A stretch of DNA of 64,000 nucleotides from Ziziphus jujuba. Lineage: Eukaryota; Streptophyta; Magnoliopsida; Rosales; Rhamnaceae. The stretch's first letter is position 1, and the number at the start of each line of letters is the position of its first letter. The DNA is taken from the NCBI RefSeq assembly GCF_031755915.1, contig NC_083388.1, positions 8,431,001 through 8,495,000 of the forward strand, read 5' to 3'. Position numbers and translations under genes: made by a program. The notes under the pieces are model-generated. The model searched no databases. It was given only the letters and a program-made list of their open reading frames with translations, and was not told where the DNA came from. Below are positions 10,311-22,085 of the stretch, in pieces.

Positions 10311-12020
10311 GTGGCTTGTTTGTTGAAAATTTTTTAAGAAAAGATTCCAAATATAATTACCAAAAATGCTGTCAATTGTAATATTGCTTCAAATCACAAG
10401 ATCCAACATGTGCACTATTAAGTATCATCCACATGAAATGTAGTACTTCCAAAATGATTTTACATATATAAACATTTGTATATTGGAATAAGTTAATGGG
10501 TAAAATAAGCGAAAGCTCAGCAACTATTTCTTTCTGACAACTTTAATGCAACAGGTAATGAAAAAGGGAAGTTTGGGGCGGATGGGGAAAAAAGGGTTAT
10601 TTGAACAAAAAACACTCCAAAAAGTTGACATTGGATCAAAGGGAAGGAATAACTTGGGCTTTGGACATTTAATGGAAAGTTTATTGCTTTTTTTTTTTTT
10701 TTTTAGGGGGCAATTACCACCCTCATAAAACATTTTAGAAAAAGAGTTTTTAAGACAAAAATGCCATTAACCATTTTTTATTTTATTTTTTTACTTTTTT
10801 TTTAAATATTTATGGTTTCGCTTTTACTCTCTTATTCTCTCTCACTCTCTCAAACTAATTTTCTTGCTAAACTCAAATTAAAATTATTCAGAGACAGATC
10901 AAATTAATTTAAGCCACCCAAAATATAATAGAGAAGCTTTAGTTGCATTACCAAATAAATTCTATACAATACCATTATAAATTTACATTTTTACCCCATT
11001 TAAAATTATTATTAAGGATTGAACATTTTAAATGTTTTCAGAAATATGTTATTAAATGTGTTAAATATATTTAAAAATATGCAGTCGAACGTTTTTAGAT
11101 ATAAATATCTTAGATGTGTTTAAAAGTATGCAACTGAATATCTCAAATGCATTCAAAAATATACGACTGAATGTCTTCAAATACAAACATCTCAAATATG
11201 ACTAAACATTTCAAATATATTCAAAACTATATGACCAACCATCTTTAGAGAGGTTCATTATTTTGAAACCCGAACACTCCAATAATACAACTTTCCATTG
11301 CCCAAAAGTATTCTAACCAGAAAGAAAATTTTGTGGAATTATCAAGACTATCAGTTTCATCCAAAAATGTTGTAAAAAGTTTTCGTGAAATATTGTTTAA
11401 GTTGTAAACGATTGTAGAGAAAAAAAAAAAAACATATTTTTGACTGAATGAAGATTCTATGAATTGTGAGTATTTTATATATTAAAAATATTATATAAAA
11501 TTATTTTATATTTTTATATGTTTAAATGGTAGTGTATAAGTAATGATACTATATAGAGTTATTTTAAAATTATCAAAAGAACTTCTCAATATAATATTGA
11601 AGGTGCCTAGTACTATTTTTCATTAATTTTATTAAAAATGTTAAATTTATAAATAAAGAATACAATTATTTAAAAAAAAATAAAAAATACAATTATCCAG
11701 TAGAAGCTTTAGAAAGCAAATATAAGTACACACCAAAAGCTTGCAAGTAATTTACTAACTAACCCCCACTTTAATCAAGAATATAATTATTTAAAAAAAT
11801 GAAAAGTACAATTACACATATAGAAACACAAGTAATTTACTAATTAAACCCCCAATTCTTGAATAAAGGGAACACCAAAGGCCTCTGTCCTTCCATCCCT
11901 TGGAAGATAGAGAATGACACCCATAAATGCCCTTATAAAATTCTTCTTCTTTAAACTCATTCCCTCTCTCCCCTCTCTATTCTCTTCTCTCTCCTTTCTC
12001 TCTTCTCTCTTTGTTATCAA
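10311..12020. other. AT-rich intergenic sequence with a degenerate internal repeat
   Basis: At about 11035-11230 phrases such as AATGTGTTTAAAAGTATGCAACTGAATATCT recur about four times in degraded form. T-runs occur near 10689-10704 and 10787-10803. 11960-12015 is CT-rich, like a leader. No gene is seen. Confidence 0.45.
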
Positions 12021-12068
12021 AGTCGTCCAAGAAAACCAAAGCACACTTCTTAAAGCTTTTCAAGAAGA

Positions 12069-12780
12069 ATGTCAAAGCTGACCCAACATGATCTCATTGA
12101 GATTATCAAAGCATTCATGCCTAAGGCACTACAAAAATAGTGGTCTTGCACATGGAACAACATTGTTGAAGATATTGGAGGCTATTACATCGTTATTAAA
12201 TTATTATTAGTCCCAAAAGTTTAAACTATTAGAATGTAGGTTAATTATGTATATCAAGCCATTTTGGTCCTTATAAATATCAATTCCTTAAGTGATATGG
12301 TTTTATTATGTATATCAAGCCATTTTGATTCTTACAAATGTTAATTCTTTAAGTGTCATATTATGCATATCAAGCCACTTAAGCTATTAGTATATGGGTT
12401 TATTATGAATATCAAGTCATTTTGATCCTTACAAATGTCAATTCTCTAACGAATGTGGGTTTATTATGTATATCAAGCCACTTTAGTCTATTCTCTAAGT
12501 GATGTGGATTTGTTATGTATATCAAACCATTTTGATCCTTACAAATATCAATTTTTTAAGTATCCTTACAAATGTCATATTATGTATATCAAGCCACTTA
12601 AGCAATTAGGATGTGGGTTTATTATGTATATTAAGCTATGTCTAACAATTATGAACCAAAAAAAAAAAAAAAAACTATGGAAATCCAACTCAGCAGTGTC
12701 ATGTTGACAATGCAGTTGTTCCTACAAATTTTGGAGGCAACAAAACCATCGAGAAGAAGAAACAGCGGCTGTTAAAAGCT
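12069..12780 (+). pseudogene. Broken paralogue of the 107-aa orphan gene (copy A)
   Basis: The leader (TATCAAAGTCGTCCAAGAAAACCA) and ATG context match the intact gene at 6436. The frame from 12069 reads MSKLTQHDLIEIIKAFMPKALQK and then a TAG stop at 12138. Read-through sequence resembles the NITDDS block of the intact protein. It is then interrupted at about 12180-12660 by a minisatellite and an A-run. After this the homologous tail resumes (MEIQLSSVMLTMQLFLQILE, ATKPSRRR), followed by the shared CT-rich 3' flank. The stop, the insertion and the missing middle make it non-functional. Confidence 0.7.
12232..12650. repeat. Degenerate minisatellite, eight units of 42-67 bp (copy A)
   Basis: The core TATTATGTATATCAAGCCA recurs with ATATC at 12251, 12312, 12367, 12409, 12470, 12519, 12586 and 12628. 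Two unit types alternate: a full one of about 61 bp (continuing TTTTGATCCTTACAAATGTC AATTCT) and a short one of 42 bp (continuing CTTAAGC.ATTAG.ATGTGG). It lies inside the broken orphan paralogue. Confidence 0.85.
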
Positions 12781-12839
12781 CTGTTTCTTCTTCTTTTCTT
12801 CTTTTCTTCTTTTCTTTTGCAGGTTAGTGTCCTATATTA

Positions 12840-13786
12840 AGTTTTTAATTGAATTCTTTCGCCTATTTTCAATATATGTTACGTACATTGATTTTTCAAT
12901 GGAACTAATTTTGGAATTCTCTTTTTTGAGGGGGTTTTTGAATTTCAGGTTTTCATTATAGTATTAGCTAGTTTCTAATTAGACATTAGTTTGTTTTTTT
13001 TTTTTTCTTTTCTTTCTGATTCTAAGACATCGTTTTTGATAGAATCATGTGGGTTTAATATGTATTATTTGGTAAAAAACAATATAAAGTGAAAACATGG
13101 TTTTGTATCACAACAAAATGGAAAATATGATCGATATGAGGGAATTATATGATCGTGCAGAGTTCTATGTTTTAGTTATAGGAAAAAGATGTGTTTGTGT
13201 TAATATCTTATTCAAATGGAAATCTAGGTCTAGATTTAATTCTAATTAAGTACATATCGTTGAATGGATTGGGTTCTGAGTAATTTAATGATTAGCAATT
13301 TTCTGTGTTGGCAAGCTATCGATTTTCTAAATAAGACATGAGTACAACTAACTAACAGATTAATTACTATATGAAGCACATCAAATTTTCCATTGTAGTT
13401 TGCAAATTCTCAGCTATGTCATGCATGGCTACCGATATGGTTAATGTTTCATCTATGGGAGAAAATCTTCTTCTTTTTCTCATCGTCATCTTTTTTTTTT
13501 CTTTTCAAATCTATTTAATATATACTTACTTATATAGTTGTAGAACAAGTTGAAGAGATTAGAAACCAGTCTAAAAGTATTCAATTCTTTTGGGACAATA
13601 CTTAACCAATCTGTTAGCTACCCTGTTTGATCTTTTTCAACTTAAGTCATATTGTGCTTTTTTAAGAATACCCATTTGAAGCTTCTATAGAATATTGCAG
13701 TTTGGTTCCCTTTTATGTACCAATTTGCTTGAAACCACAGCCAAATGATGGTTGGTTTTCTGCTTCGTTTATTAGGCAGCTGCTGT
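12840..13786. other. Intergenic sequence up to the solo LTR, no gene seen
   Basis: AT-rich, with T-runs near 12992-13003 and 13491-13500. Only short unrecognised frames. Confidence 0.5.
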
Positions 13787-13791
13787 TGTAG

Positions 13792-15822
13792 TGTCAGAAC
13801 CCGTCCAGAATTCCTCCCCGGAACCCTAGACAAGCCTTGATCCCAAAGAAATACCACCGAACCTTCCAACGGAAAATCCAGCAGCACTTCAAAAGAAAAC
13901 AGCGGCAACCCAGTGCATAAATAAAATGTGTCCAATACAGTATACAGAGCATTATACAATTAAATGTGGAATTTATAAAATGACAGATAAGGAAGCAATA
14001 CAGGATAGAGAGGAAAAGGGAAGAAATACTTCTTGAACCTTCGGCAACGAACTGAGACGTTGGGCTCACCCCGGACAATCAACGTCTCCCAACCTGGACC
14101 TAGGGGAACGGAATTTAAGAGTATGAGATGCTAATCATCTCAGTGAGTGACCCTATCTACTATACAATATAATATCACGATAGTAACATAGATAAATAAT
14201 AATTAATTGGAAATAATAATTTCTCTCAAAACCCTTACAATTCTCTCAGGTGGAAAAGTTTCCCTTTTAAAACCTTTTCACAAAACCCTTTGTTCGTATT
14301 CCCCGAAAACCAAGACATCAAATAAATACCAAAAACGGTAATAACTATATTTTTAATTCCAATACAATAAAAAAATATTTATTTTGAAATCTCAGTTCTG
14401 AAAATCAGTTGATGCACCCACTATATACCAGTGGCGCCAACAGTACCCAGCGTCCCAAGGTACCGCCAGACAGGAGGTTATAGAAAGAAACCGGCATACG
14501 GTCGCGTGGCGTCCCACTGCATCGCTGCTAACCTGGTGTCCCGGCCATGGAGGGGTGGCCTACCCTCATCCGATGGCAACCATAGGATAACCTCATAATA
14601 TCACCTGCGCGCTACTCACACCCTCCTGCGCGCTAATCACATCCGTGTGCATAATATCCATATCACATATAAACAGAACACTAGTACGTGCACGGTGCAT
14701 CCAAAAATCAGAAAATCCACATATTTAATTTATATATCAAATTCCACATTTTGCATAAATAGAGCGGGTTTAAACCATCCGCTTGAACCCGGAAATTCTC
14801 CACAATTTCTTTATAATCAACACCATAAATTCTATGATTTTCAAATCCACCAACTCCCAATCCACAAATTCAAATATTCACATTTTCCCAATAGCATAAA
14901 TAATTTCTCGAAATATAATAATTAAATCTCACAATATCCCATGGGCATATTTTATAAAAATTGAAATCACCAACATAAACAAATATTTTCCTTGAAATAT
15001 TTGAAAATCAAATCATGCCCGATTTAATGTTAAAACCACAAGAATTTCAAAATTCTCAAAACCATAAAATTATTTCACATGGCATAAATTATATAATGCA
15101 CATTTTCTTAAATCCAATAAATTCACCAATAATTCCACAATAAATCAAATATTTACTTGGCACATAGAATTTAAATTCCAATGTTTAAATCACACATAAT
15201 ATTCACCAATTAAATTCCCAAATTTAATTTGAAGGTGGATCACTCACCTGGAGCACGCAATTAACCTACGATCCACCATGGGATCAATTCCACGACTCAC
15301 CGGTGCTCCTAGGACACAATTCACACACAGTCAAATAAATTAATATTTTATTCGGGTAAAAAATACCCTGTACCCGGGGGGTCAAACACAAACGTTAACC
15401 AAAATGGTCGAATAATATACCGAATTGAAGCTTGAGCGACGAGGATTACAAATCCGATCTCCATCGACCCCAATTCCGCCGGAGGTGGCCGGAATTTGGC
15501 CGGAAAGCTTCGGTCGGTTTCAATTCCTCGTATCTTGCAAATCGACGGGAGTTGAGTTCATTGGAGCTCAGAATCGGACTCAGAGAGTCCAAATTAGTGG
15601 GAAAGGACTGGTTGCACGACCGGTGGCTGCCGAAAAATGGCCAAACCAGCGACACACCGGCCGCCGGCGTTGGAGGCCGATCCCAGCGCGTCCGCTGGCC
15701 ATTCGGCCGGAGATTTGGCCGCTGGTGTCGCCCAGCTGCGAGTTTTCACGTCGGTCGGTGCGTGCGTGGTTCCGGCGGCCGAAAAAAGTGCAGCAGGGAG
15801 AGAGAGAGACGGTCGGTGGGAA

Positions 15823-15860
<38 letters not shown>

Positions 15861-16524
15861 AGAAGAAGAAGAAGAAGAAGAAGAAGAAAAGGAATCGAGC
15901 CCCATGGCCTTTTTTCCCACGTGGGGAAAAGGAAAAAAAAAAGAAAAAGAAAAAGGAAAATAAAAAGAAATAAATTCAAATTAATTAAATAATATTAATA
16001 ATAATATTATTATTTAAAATAATATGATTTTACACATGGTTGACATGTGGCTTCTCAACATGGTGACACATGGTCACCTTCATTAAGTCACACGTGGCAC
16101 ATCGTTACGCGTTTAAAAATAATATTAAAAAAATACTGTGTTTGAAAAACTCTATAGGTCCATAACTTCCAAACCACATGTCCAAATCGGACGTGCCGCT
16201 AGTCTACGAACTCGTATCGACGAACACTTTACAACCATGCATGAGTCAACGCTCAACTTTGCATGAATAAAAAGTCAACTCCGGCACCCCTTGGACAGTT
16301 TGGACCTCAACTTGTTTTGCTCATAACTTTCAAACTGTAGCTCCGTTTTCAACGTGCTACTAGTCTACGAACTCGTGCCAACGTGTACTTCGTAACGGTA
16401 CCTCAGTCAACCTAGAATTCCAATTGGATCAAAAAGTCAACTTTTGACCCCTTGGGTCAACGGTCAACAATCAACCTCGATCAACGTGCAAAAATTCCGA
16501 CGTGGTTCGAGACGGGTTGTTACA
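13792..16524 (+). mobile_element. Solo LTR, 2.73 kb (copy A)
   Basis: Starts TGTCAGAACCCGTCCAG, ends GACGGGTTGTTACA (TG...CA), and is flanked by the perfect 5-bp target-site duplication TGTAG (13787-13791 and 16525-16529). No internal retroelement region lies between, so it is a solo LTR. Very long for an LTR. It contains GC-rich blocks (about 14410-14600 and 15420-15790). Superfamily is not proven; ends and length would suit a Gypsy-type element. Copy B has the same insertion with the same TSD, so it predates the segmental duplication. Open frames in its GC-rich part are not genes. Confidence 0.9.
15823..15888. repeat. (GAAA)n(GAA)n microsatellite inside the LTR
   Basis: About eight GAAA units followed by about nine GAA units, then A/G-rich sequence to 15970. 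It creates long Lys/Arg/Glu-rich open frames that are artefacts. The same tract is at about 41649-41714 in copy B. Confidence 0.9.
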
Positions 16525-16529
16525 TGTAG

Positions 16530-17965
16530 CGTTGTAAATCAATTTTAACAAAGTGATTTCTTCATATTGTGGTACATGTCTCATAACCAAATTGTGGCTC
16601 CTTGGTTTATTTGGATATTGGACAGTACACAATTTGAGCCTTTTGATTATTTCTCAAATGCATCTAGCTAATTAACTAATATTCCCTGCACCTCATTACA
16701 TCCAATGATGTGCTATAGTTTTTGCCCATGCTGATGATGTATGTATAAGACATGTTAGTTTTTTTATCTATTGATGTCCATAATTAAGGACTGTGTCAAA
16801 ATTAAACCTATGTAGATTAAAGATCAATTATTTTAATAGGATATATGAAGTAGTTTGGTGGGGCATCATTTTGTGGAGTATTGTTCTTTTGAGTTTTCAA
16901 AATTTGGGTACTGTATCATAGGGACTCGTGTCCATAGTAATGAATGATCAAGATACCTCAGAATCAATCATCAACAACCACTTGCTTCTCCTTTATACCA
17001 CTTCATCTTCAGATATCAATCATTATAGAAAAGGAGGAAGGATTGAAAGAAATTGGTGATTGGATTTTTAATTCCAAGGCAGAGATTGTTTTCTCTAAGA
17101 GAACTATGCCTACAAATTTGGCTAATATGGATGTTTGGGAGTTGAGATGTTTGCCTAATGAGAAAGACCCCCTTTTTTTTAGTGTCCAAATTTCCAAAAG
17201 TCGTTTCAATCAATCTCTGCCAACTTCGAAATCATACTCCTGACCAACACTTTTATGGGATGTTTTTGTTTTGGTTCCTTCATGAGGTTCTTCCAGCAGT
17301 ACTGTGCCATACAACTTGGTAACCCAAATTATGCTTCATAAACACTTCTGAGAATCTGGAGTTCTTTGCTTTTTTTTTTTTTTTATTTGGTTGAGTCATG
17401 AATGTTACAATTGATAAAAATGCAGCTTTATCTTGCAAAGTGAAGAAAAGACTCAATCTACCAAACACCTTTGTTATTTTCATTTGCATCTGTAATTGTG
17501 GTTTGGTGCTGGACTAAATGCATCTTTGATCCTTTTGATTAGTATAGTTTCAACAAGTTTTCATTGAAATTACACTTTTTTCATCTCCAAAATTTTTTTT
17601 GTTCTGGTTGAGTGTATTTTATGCAAAATTGGATTTTGGTAATTCATAAATGAAGTTTTATATTAGATGTTTAGTTAATTTCACTGTGAATGAAGCGATT
17701 AATTATGTGGTTACACTTTGTTTTTGTATGCTAAATTCCCATCCTCGTCTTTTTAAGTTGCTCCATTAATTTTAACCTTCTTTCTCAATCTCCATCTTTT
17801 TACAAGAAAAAAAAATGCTACATTAACATTTAGCAGTAAAGTAAGTTGACAAGAAGTAAGTTGACAAGGAGTTTTATTCCACAATGAAGATTATGTATTA
17901 AAATCATTACAGTACTAACATATCACAAGCAATTTCTTTAATATTTGATAAACTAAATGCTTTAA
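16530..17965. other. Sequence between solo LTR and Copia remnant, no gene recognised
   Basis: Contains a 99-codon plus-strand frame (16944-17243) that survives in copy B with two replacements. It starts in low-complexity sequence and matches no family I know. A 15-bp tandem AAGTAAGTTGACAAG lies near 17840-17868. This region may include the Copia element's 3' LTR, but no edges are visible. Confidence 0.4.
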
Positions 17966-17969
17966 TCCC

Positions 17970-19113
17970 ATTCTCCTCGATAAACGTGCTCTCTTGTTAA
18001 ATCTTTAGTAAATGGATCCACAAGATTATCCTTAGATTTCACATAATCTATAGATATTATTCCATTTGAGAGCAATTGTTTCACAGTATTCTGTCTTCAA
18101 CATATATGTCAAGATTTACCATTATAATTTTGGTTTTGTGGCCTTCCAATAGCATATTGACTATCACAATGTATGCAAATAGCAGATAGAGATATTGACC
18201 ATCTTAAAATATCGTTTAGGAAATGTCGAAGTCATTCTACTTCTTCTCCAACTATATCTAAAGCAATAAATTTAGATTCTATTGTGGACCTTGCAACAAA
18301 AGTCTGCTTGGAAGATTTCCAAGATACTGCTACACCTCCAAGCATAAAACATATCTACTTGTGGATCTTGAATCATTTGAGTCAAATATTTAATTAGCAT
18401 CATTGTATCTCTCAAGTACAGCAGAATATCTTGTATAATATAATTCATAATCCATAGTATGTCTTAGACATCTAAGAACTCTAATTATTGTTATCCAGTG
18501 ATTATTACTAGGATTACTTGTGTATTACTCAATTTGCTAACTGAGTAAGGTGTATCTAGTCTTATACAACTCATAACGTACATTAGACTATCAATGATTC
18601 GAGAATATTCTAATTCTAATACACAATTCCCATGATTTTTATATAATGGAAACTTTGGGTCTATTGGTGTTTTTGAAATATGATCACTATCTTTGTCAAA
18701 CTTATTAAGCAATTTTCAATCTAGTGCTTTTAAGGCAGAATAAAACCATCTTGAACCCTAGAAATTTTAATTTCTAGAATAACATTTGCGATACCCAAAT
18801 CTTTCATCTCAAATTTACAAATCAAAATTCTCTTAGTAGGTTGAATTATTTCTTTAGTGCTACCAATGATGAGCATATCATCTAAATAAACACATACAAT
18901 CACATAATCATATTTATCTTTCTCATAAACACATTTATCACATTAACTTATTATAAACCCGTTTGACTTCATTATATTGTCAAACTTTTCATGCCATTGT
19001 TTCGAAGCTTGTTTTAAATCATATAACAATTTTACAAGTTCACAAACTTTATCTTCATTTCCAGGAGCTATAAACCCTTCAGGTTGCCCCATGTAAATCT
19101 TTTCATCAAATTC
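17970..19113 (-). pseudogene. Ty1/Copia polymerase remnant (RT to RNase H), copy A
   Basis: Read on the minus strand, the frames include EIYMGQPEGFIAPGNEDKVC and LVKLLYDLKQASKQWHEKFD (reverse transcriptase palm) and the YLDDM active-site region near 18880. Then follow a LEIKIS block, MLNKFDKDSDHISKTPIDPK, SRIIDSLMYVMSC and, near 17975-18010, a degraded LVDPFTK RNase H end. Stops and frameshifts split it into separate frames. It is cut at 19113 by an inserted LTR and, beyond that, by the duplication breakpoint, so integrase and the N-terminal part of RT are absent from copy A. Confidence 0.9.
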
Positions 19114-20060
19114 TATAACACCCCGTCCCAAATCACACCGGAATTCGTGCACGTTGACCGAGGTTGACCGTTGACCGAGCAGGTTAAAAGTTGACTTTTT
19201 GTTCCAGTTGGAATTTCTAGTTGACCAGGGTACCGTGGCGAAGTGCATGATGCCCCGAGTTCGTAGACTAGTAGCACGTCGAAAACGGAGCTACGGTTTG
19301 AAAGTTATGGGCAAAACAAGTTGAGGTGCAAACAGTCCAAAAGGTGCTGGGAGTTGACTTTTTCTTGTGGTGTAATTTTGTTTTGACTCTTGTATGGTTG
19401 AAAAGTACTTGTCGATACGAGTCCATAGACTAGCGGCACGCTTAAATCGGACATTTGGTTAAAAAGTTATGGACGTTTGAAGTTCGTCGGATACCATAAT
19501 ATTTTATTATATCTGGCTTAAGTGCACAGTGATGCCACGTGTCATCACCTAATTGGTCCACATGGAATGAACAGTATCACCACGATGGCTTTTATTTGAC
19601 AAAAATCTCGGGGAAGAAAGAGAAAGAGAGAGAGAGAGAGAGACCGACCGGCCGCCGGAATCTTCAAATTTTCCGGCCGATTCACGTTACACGCGCCGTC
19701 CAGACGGAAGCCTCTCCCCATTTCCGACCAAACCCCAAAATTTCACGGCCATTGGTCGCCGGACAGGCCCGGATCGAGGCAGCGAAGATCGGCGGCGATT
19801 TTTCCTTCCACCGTCGTTTGCCCTGTTTCCGGCCATTTTCAGGCCACACGCGCCAACCACCCCTCACCACCTCCTCAAGTCCGGCCTACCCAACAAATTT
19901 CACGGCCATCGGACCTCCGACGCGCAGGGATCGGAGCTTTTTCCGGCGAGGGGCCGAAAATCTTCAAACCTCTATTTCTCCGCCGTCCGGCCTCCGTTTG
20001 CCTCACCGTCGGTCCCGTTGGAATCCTCTCTCCTCGATCTACAAATCTGCCAAAAATCTC
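19114..20060 (-). mobile_element. Truncated LTR at the right edge of copy A
   Basis: Begins TATAACACCCCGTCCC, where copy B has TGTAACACCCCGTCCC (a TG to TA change at the terminus). It follows copy B's LTR to ...CTGCCAAAAATCTC at 20060 and then switches to MULE sequence. About 950 of the 2,890 bases remain. It inserted into the Copia RT gene after AATTC. Confidence 0.9.
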
Positions 20061-22085
20061 TATTGATCCATTGAATGCCTCGCACAGGTTGCTCAAAAGG
20101 ATATCACATTTTGGCCAAGCGCCAAAATGTGATCTATACCAATATCTATAAGGTTTTTCATTCGGCCACTTAAATGCATCAAGTGACAATTCCTTTAGCT
20201 TTTCCATCTCAATTTGAAAATGTGCCACTGTTTCTGCCTTGGTAGCAAACCACAACCTTTGCTTCAAAGCTAAACCTTTGAATGTGAGGGAAAAATTATT
20301 GTACAAGTGTTTAACACAGTGTCCGTGTTCAGATTCAAGTAGTAACTCCTCCAACGTATTAACCAAGTCCTTCTGTTTATCAGAAATGAATGTCATCCCA
20401 TGAGAGTTCCTTATCTCAAGATCTTCAATCAAAATTCAAGAAACCAACTCTAGGTGTCCTTATTCTCTGATTCTGCCAATGCGTATACAATTGGAAACAT
20501 TGCATTGTCACCATCAATGCCAACCGCTGCCAGTAATTGAACTTGATGGTGACCTTTTTATATGGCAACCATCAAGGCCAACTACTGGCCTACATCCTTC
20601 TTTATACCCTTGTTTGTAGGCTCCCAGGCATATATAAATCCTCTAAAACTTGCTTACATTATCTTCGAACTCACTTTTTATCACCACAGTACTATTTGGG
20701 TCAGTTTTCCTCAACTCCTCACAGCAGTTCTATACTCTGTGGTATTGCTCTTCGACAGTCTCTTGTATAGCAGTAAGAGCCTTTCTTCTTACCCTATAAT
20801 ACTGCCATTCCCTCACCTCCGTATCACACTGTTCCTTGACAGTTGTTAAGAAAGGGTTTAATTTCTAGTTGGGATAAGTTTTGAAGTTATTTATAAACCT
20901 CTTAGCTAACCAAGTAGATGTGACATTTGAATTCCTAAACAACTTAGCACATTTATCTATATGTACATTATTCAATGTTTTAATCTGAAAGGTCATTTTA
21001 TCTTTCAACATTGAAGCATACACAAACCACTCACATCTGAGGTTTAAACACACAGCTCTAACTTTATCACTGTAATTCTTCTTAAACTTTATTGGCTTCT
21101 GTTCAATGATTGCATACTCCCTAACTGCTTTTCTAAAGTCATCTACACAACTAAACAACATGCCAACCTCAAACTTAGGATCTCCCATATCTATTTGAGA
21201 ATTAAACTTAGGAAAATGCCTATTAATGTCTTCTTCATCACTAGATGGTCCGCTCATCAATACATCATCATCATACTCATGATCAGACTCAATGTAGACT
21301 TCATCAGTGGAAGTAGTGGGATTTCTAGTAGATTGAACACCTGCAAACTCAACATTACTGTCTATATTATCCCTAAACATAACCTCGTTATCTGACAACT
21401 CATAATCAAATTGCTGAAAATCCGAATCATCACCTTCACTAGCATGATTACTCTCTTCACCTCCACTAACATGATCATTTTGTGGTTGGGCCTCATTGCC
21501 ACCAACATTGCCCTGATCACTCTCTTCATCTCCACTCACATACATGTCAAAATTAGGCCAATCATTGCCACCAACATTGCCCTAATCACTCTCTTGACCT
21601 CCACTAACATGCAGGTTAAAATCAGAAATATCATTTTCTATTTGGAGAGGGGTATCTAAACCTGAGTCTTGGGATTGGTGTGGATCAGTTTGGGGTTCAA
21701 GTTGTTGGGTGCCTATTTCCTCCTCCCAATTGTGAGGTTCATTGGTCAAAAACCCCAAAGCTACTTGCTAAATGAAATATACTTCCATAACTCTACTATT
21801 AGGCACAATATTGCATATGTTTACCACATCCTGATCTCCTGGTATCCTAACCAAACTATCATTTATGTTCTTCTTAGGAATCTAATAGAAGTAAGCATAT
21901 TGATCTTTGATCCCAATTAGCTTTGCAAACTTATCAAAGCTAGAGTAACATATAGTGTCGGTATGGCAGTAGTCTAAAAAATCAACACTCCCTCCTAAGT
22001 ACATTGTCTTACCCATTCTATCAAACAAGTCACCACCATGGTGAGCTTTTAGGGTAAAGTACCCTGACCCAGCAGCTGCAATCAT
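20061..22085 (-). pseudogene. MULE transposase, decayed and truncated
   Basis: From the N-terminal side: 22085-21882 resembles the short N-terminal domain of plant MULE transposases (KAHHGGDLFDRMGKTMYLGG). Next, 21545-20865 has an acidic Ser/Gly/Glu linker and then the Mutator DNA-binding domain (FEVGMLFSCVDDFRKAVREY, VCLNLRCEWFVYASMLKDKM). Then 20860-20061 has the DDE-type core with GCRPVVGLDGCHIK, FISDKQKDLVNTLEELL and HFGAWPKCDILLSNLCEAFN. Several stops lie between 20432 and 20860, and the gene ends abruptly at the duplication junction. Catalytically dead. Confidence 0.85.

Larger units (their letters stand above)
300..20060 (+). repeat. Tandem segmental duplication, copy A (about 19.8 kb)
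   Basis: The sequence is collinear with 23015-45897. The offset starts at 22715 and changes only at identifiable indels: microsatellites, a 340-bp deletion in A, a 298-bp deletion in B, and a 2.96-kb nested LTR in B. The left edge is the terminus of an LTR. The right edge (20060/20061) lies inside another LTR, fused to a MULE transposase gene. By eye the copies differ at about 1% in the transposon-rich and left-flank parts, and at 0-0.2% across the two intact genes and 7.2-12 kb. Confidence 0.95.

Noticed and set aside
12232..12650. Possible CRISPR-like array
   Set aside because: The units are 42-67 bp, degenerate along their whole length, with no distinct spacers, and this is plant nuclear DNA. 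It is a minisatellite.
15425..15992. Several overlapping 100-186-codon frames on both strands (also 41387-41818, 39845-40722, 45379-46169, 19539-20066)
   Set aside because: They lie in the GC-rich and (GAAA)n/(GAA)n parts of the LTRs, are open in many frames at once, and have low-complexity Lys/Arg/Ser products. Low stop density, not genes.
16944..17243. 99-codon frame kept in both copies (42782-43081)
   Set aside because: The copies are about 99% identical anyway, so survival means little. There are two replacements, no known domain, and no promoter or splice context.
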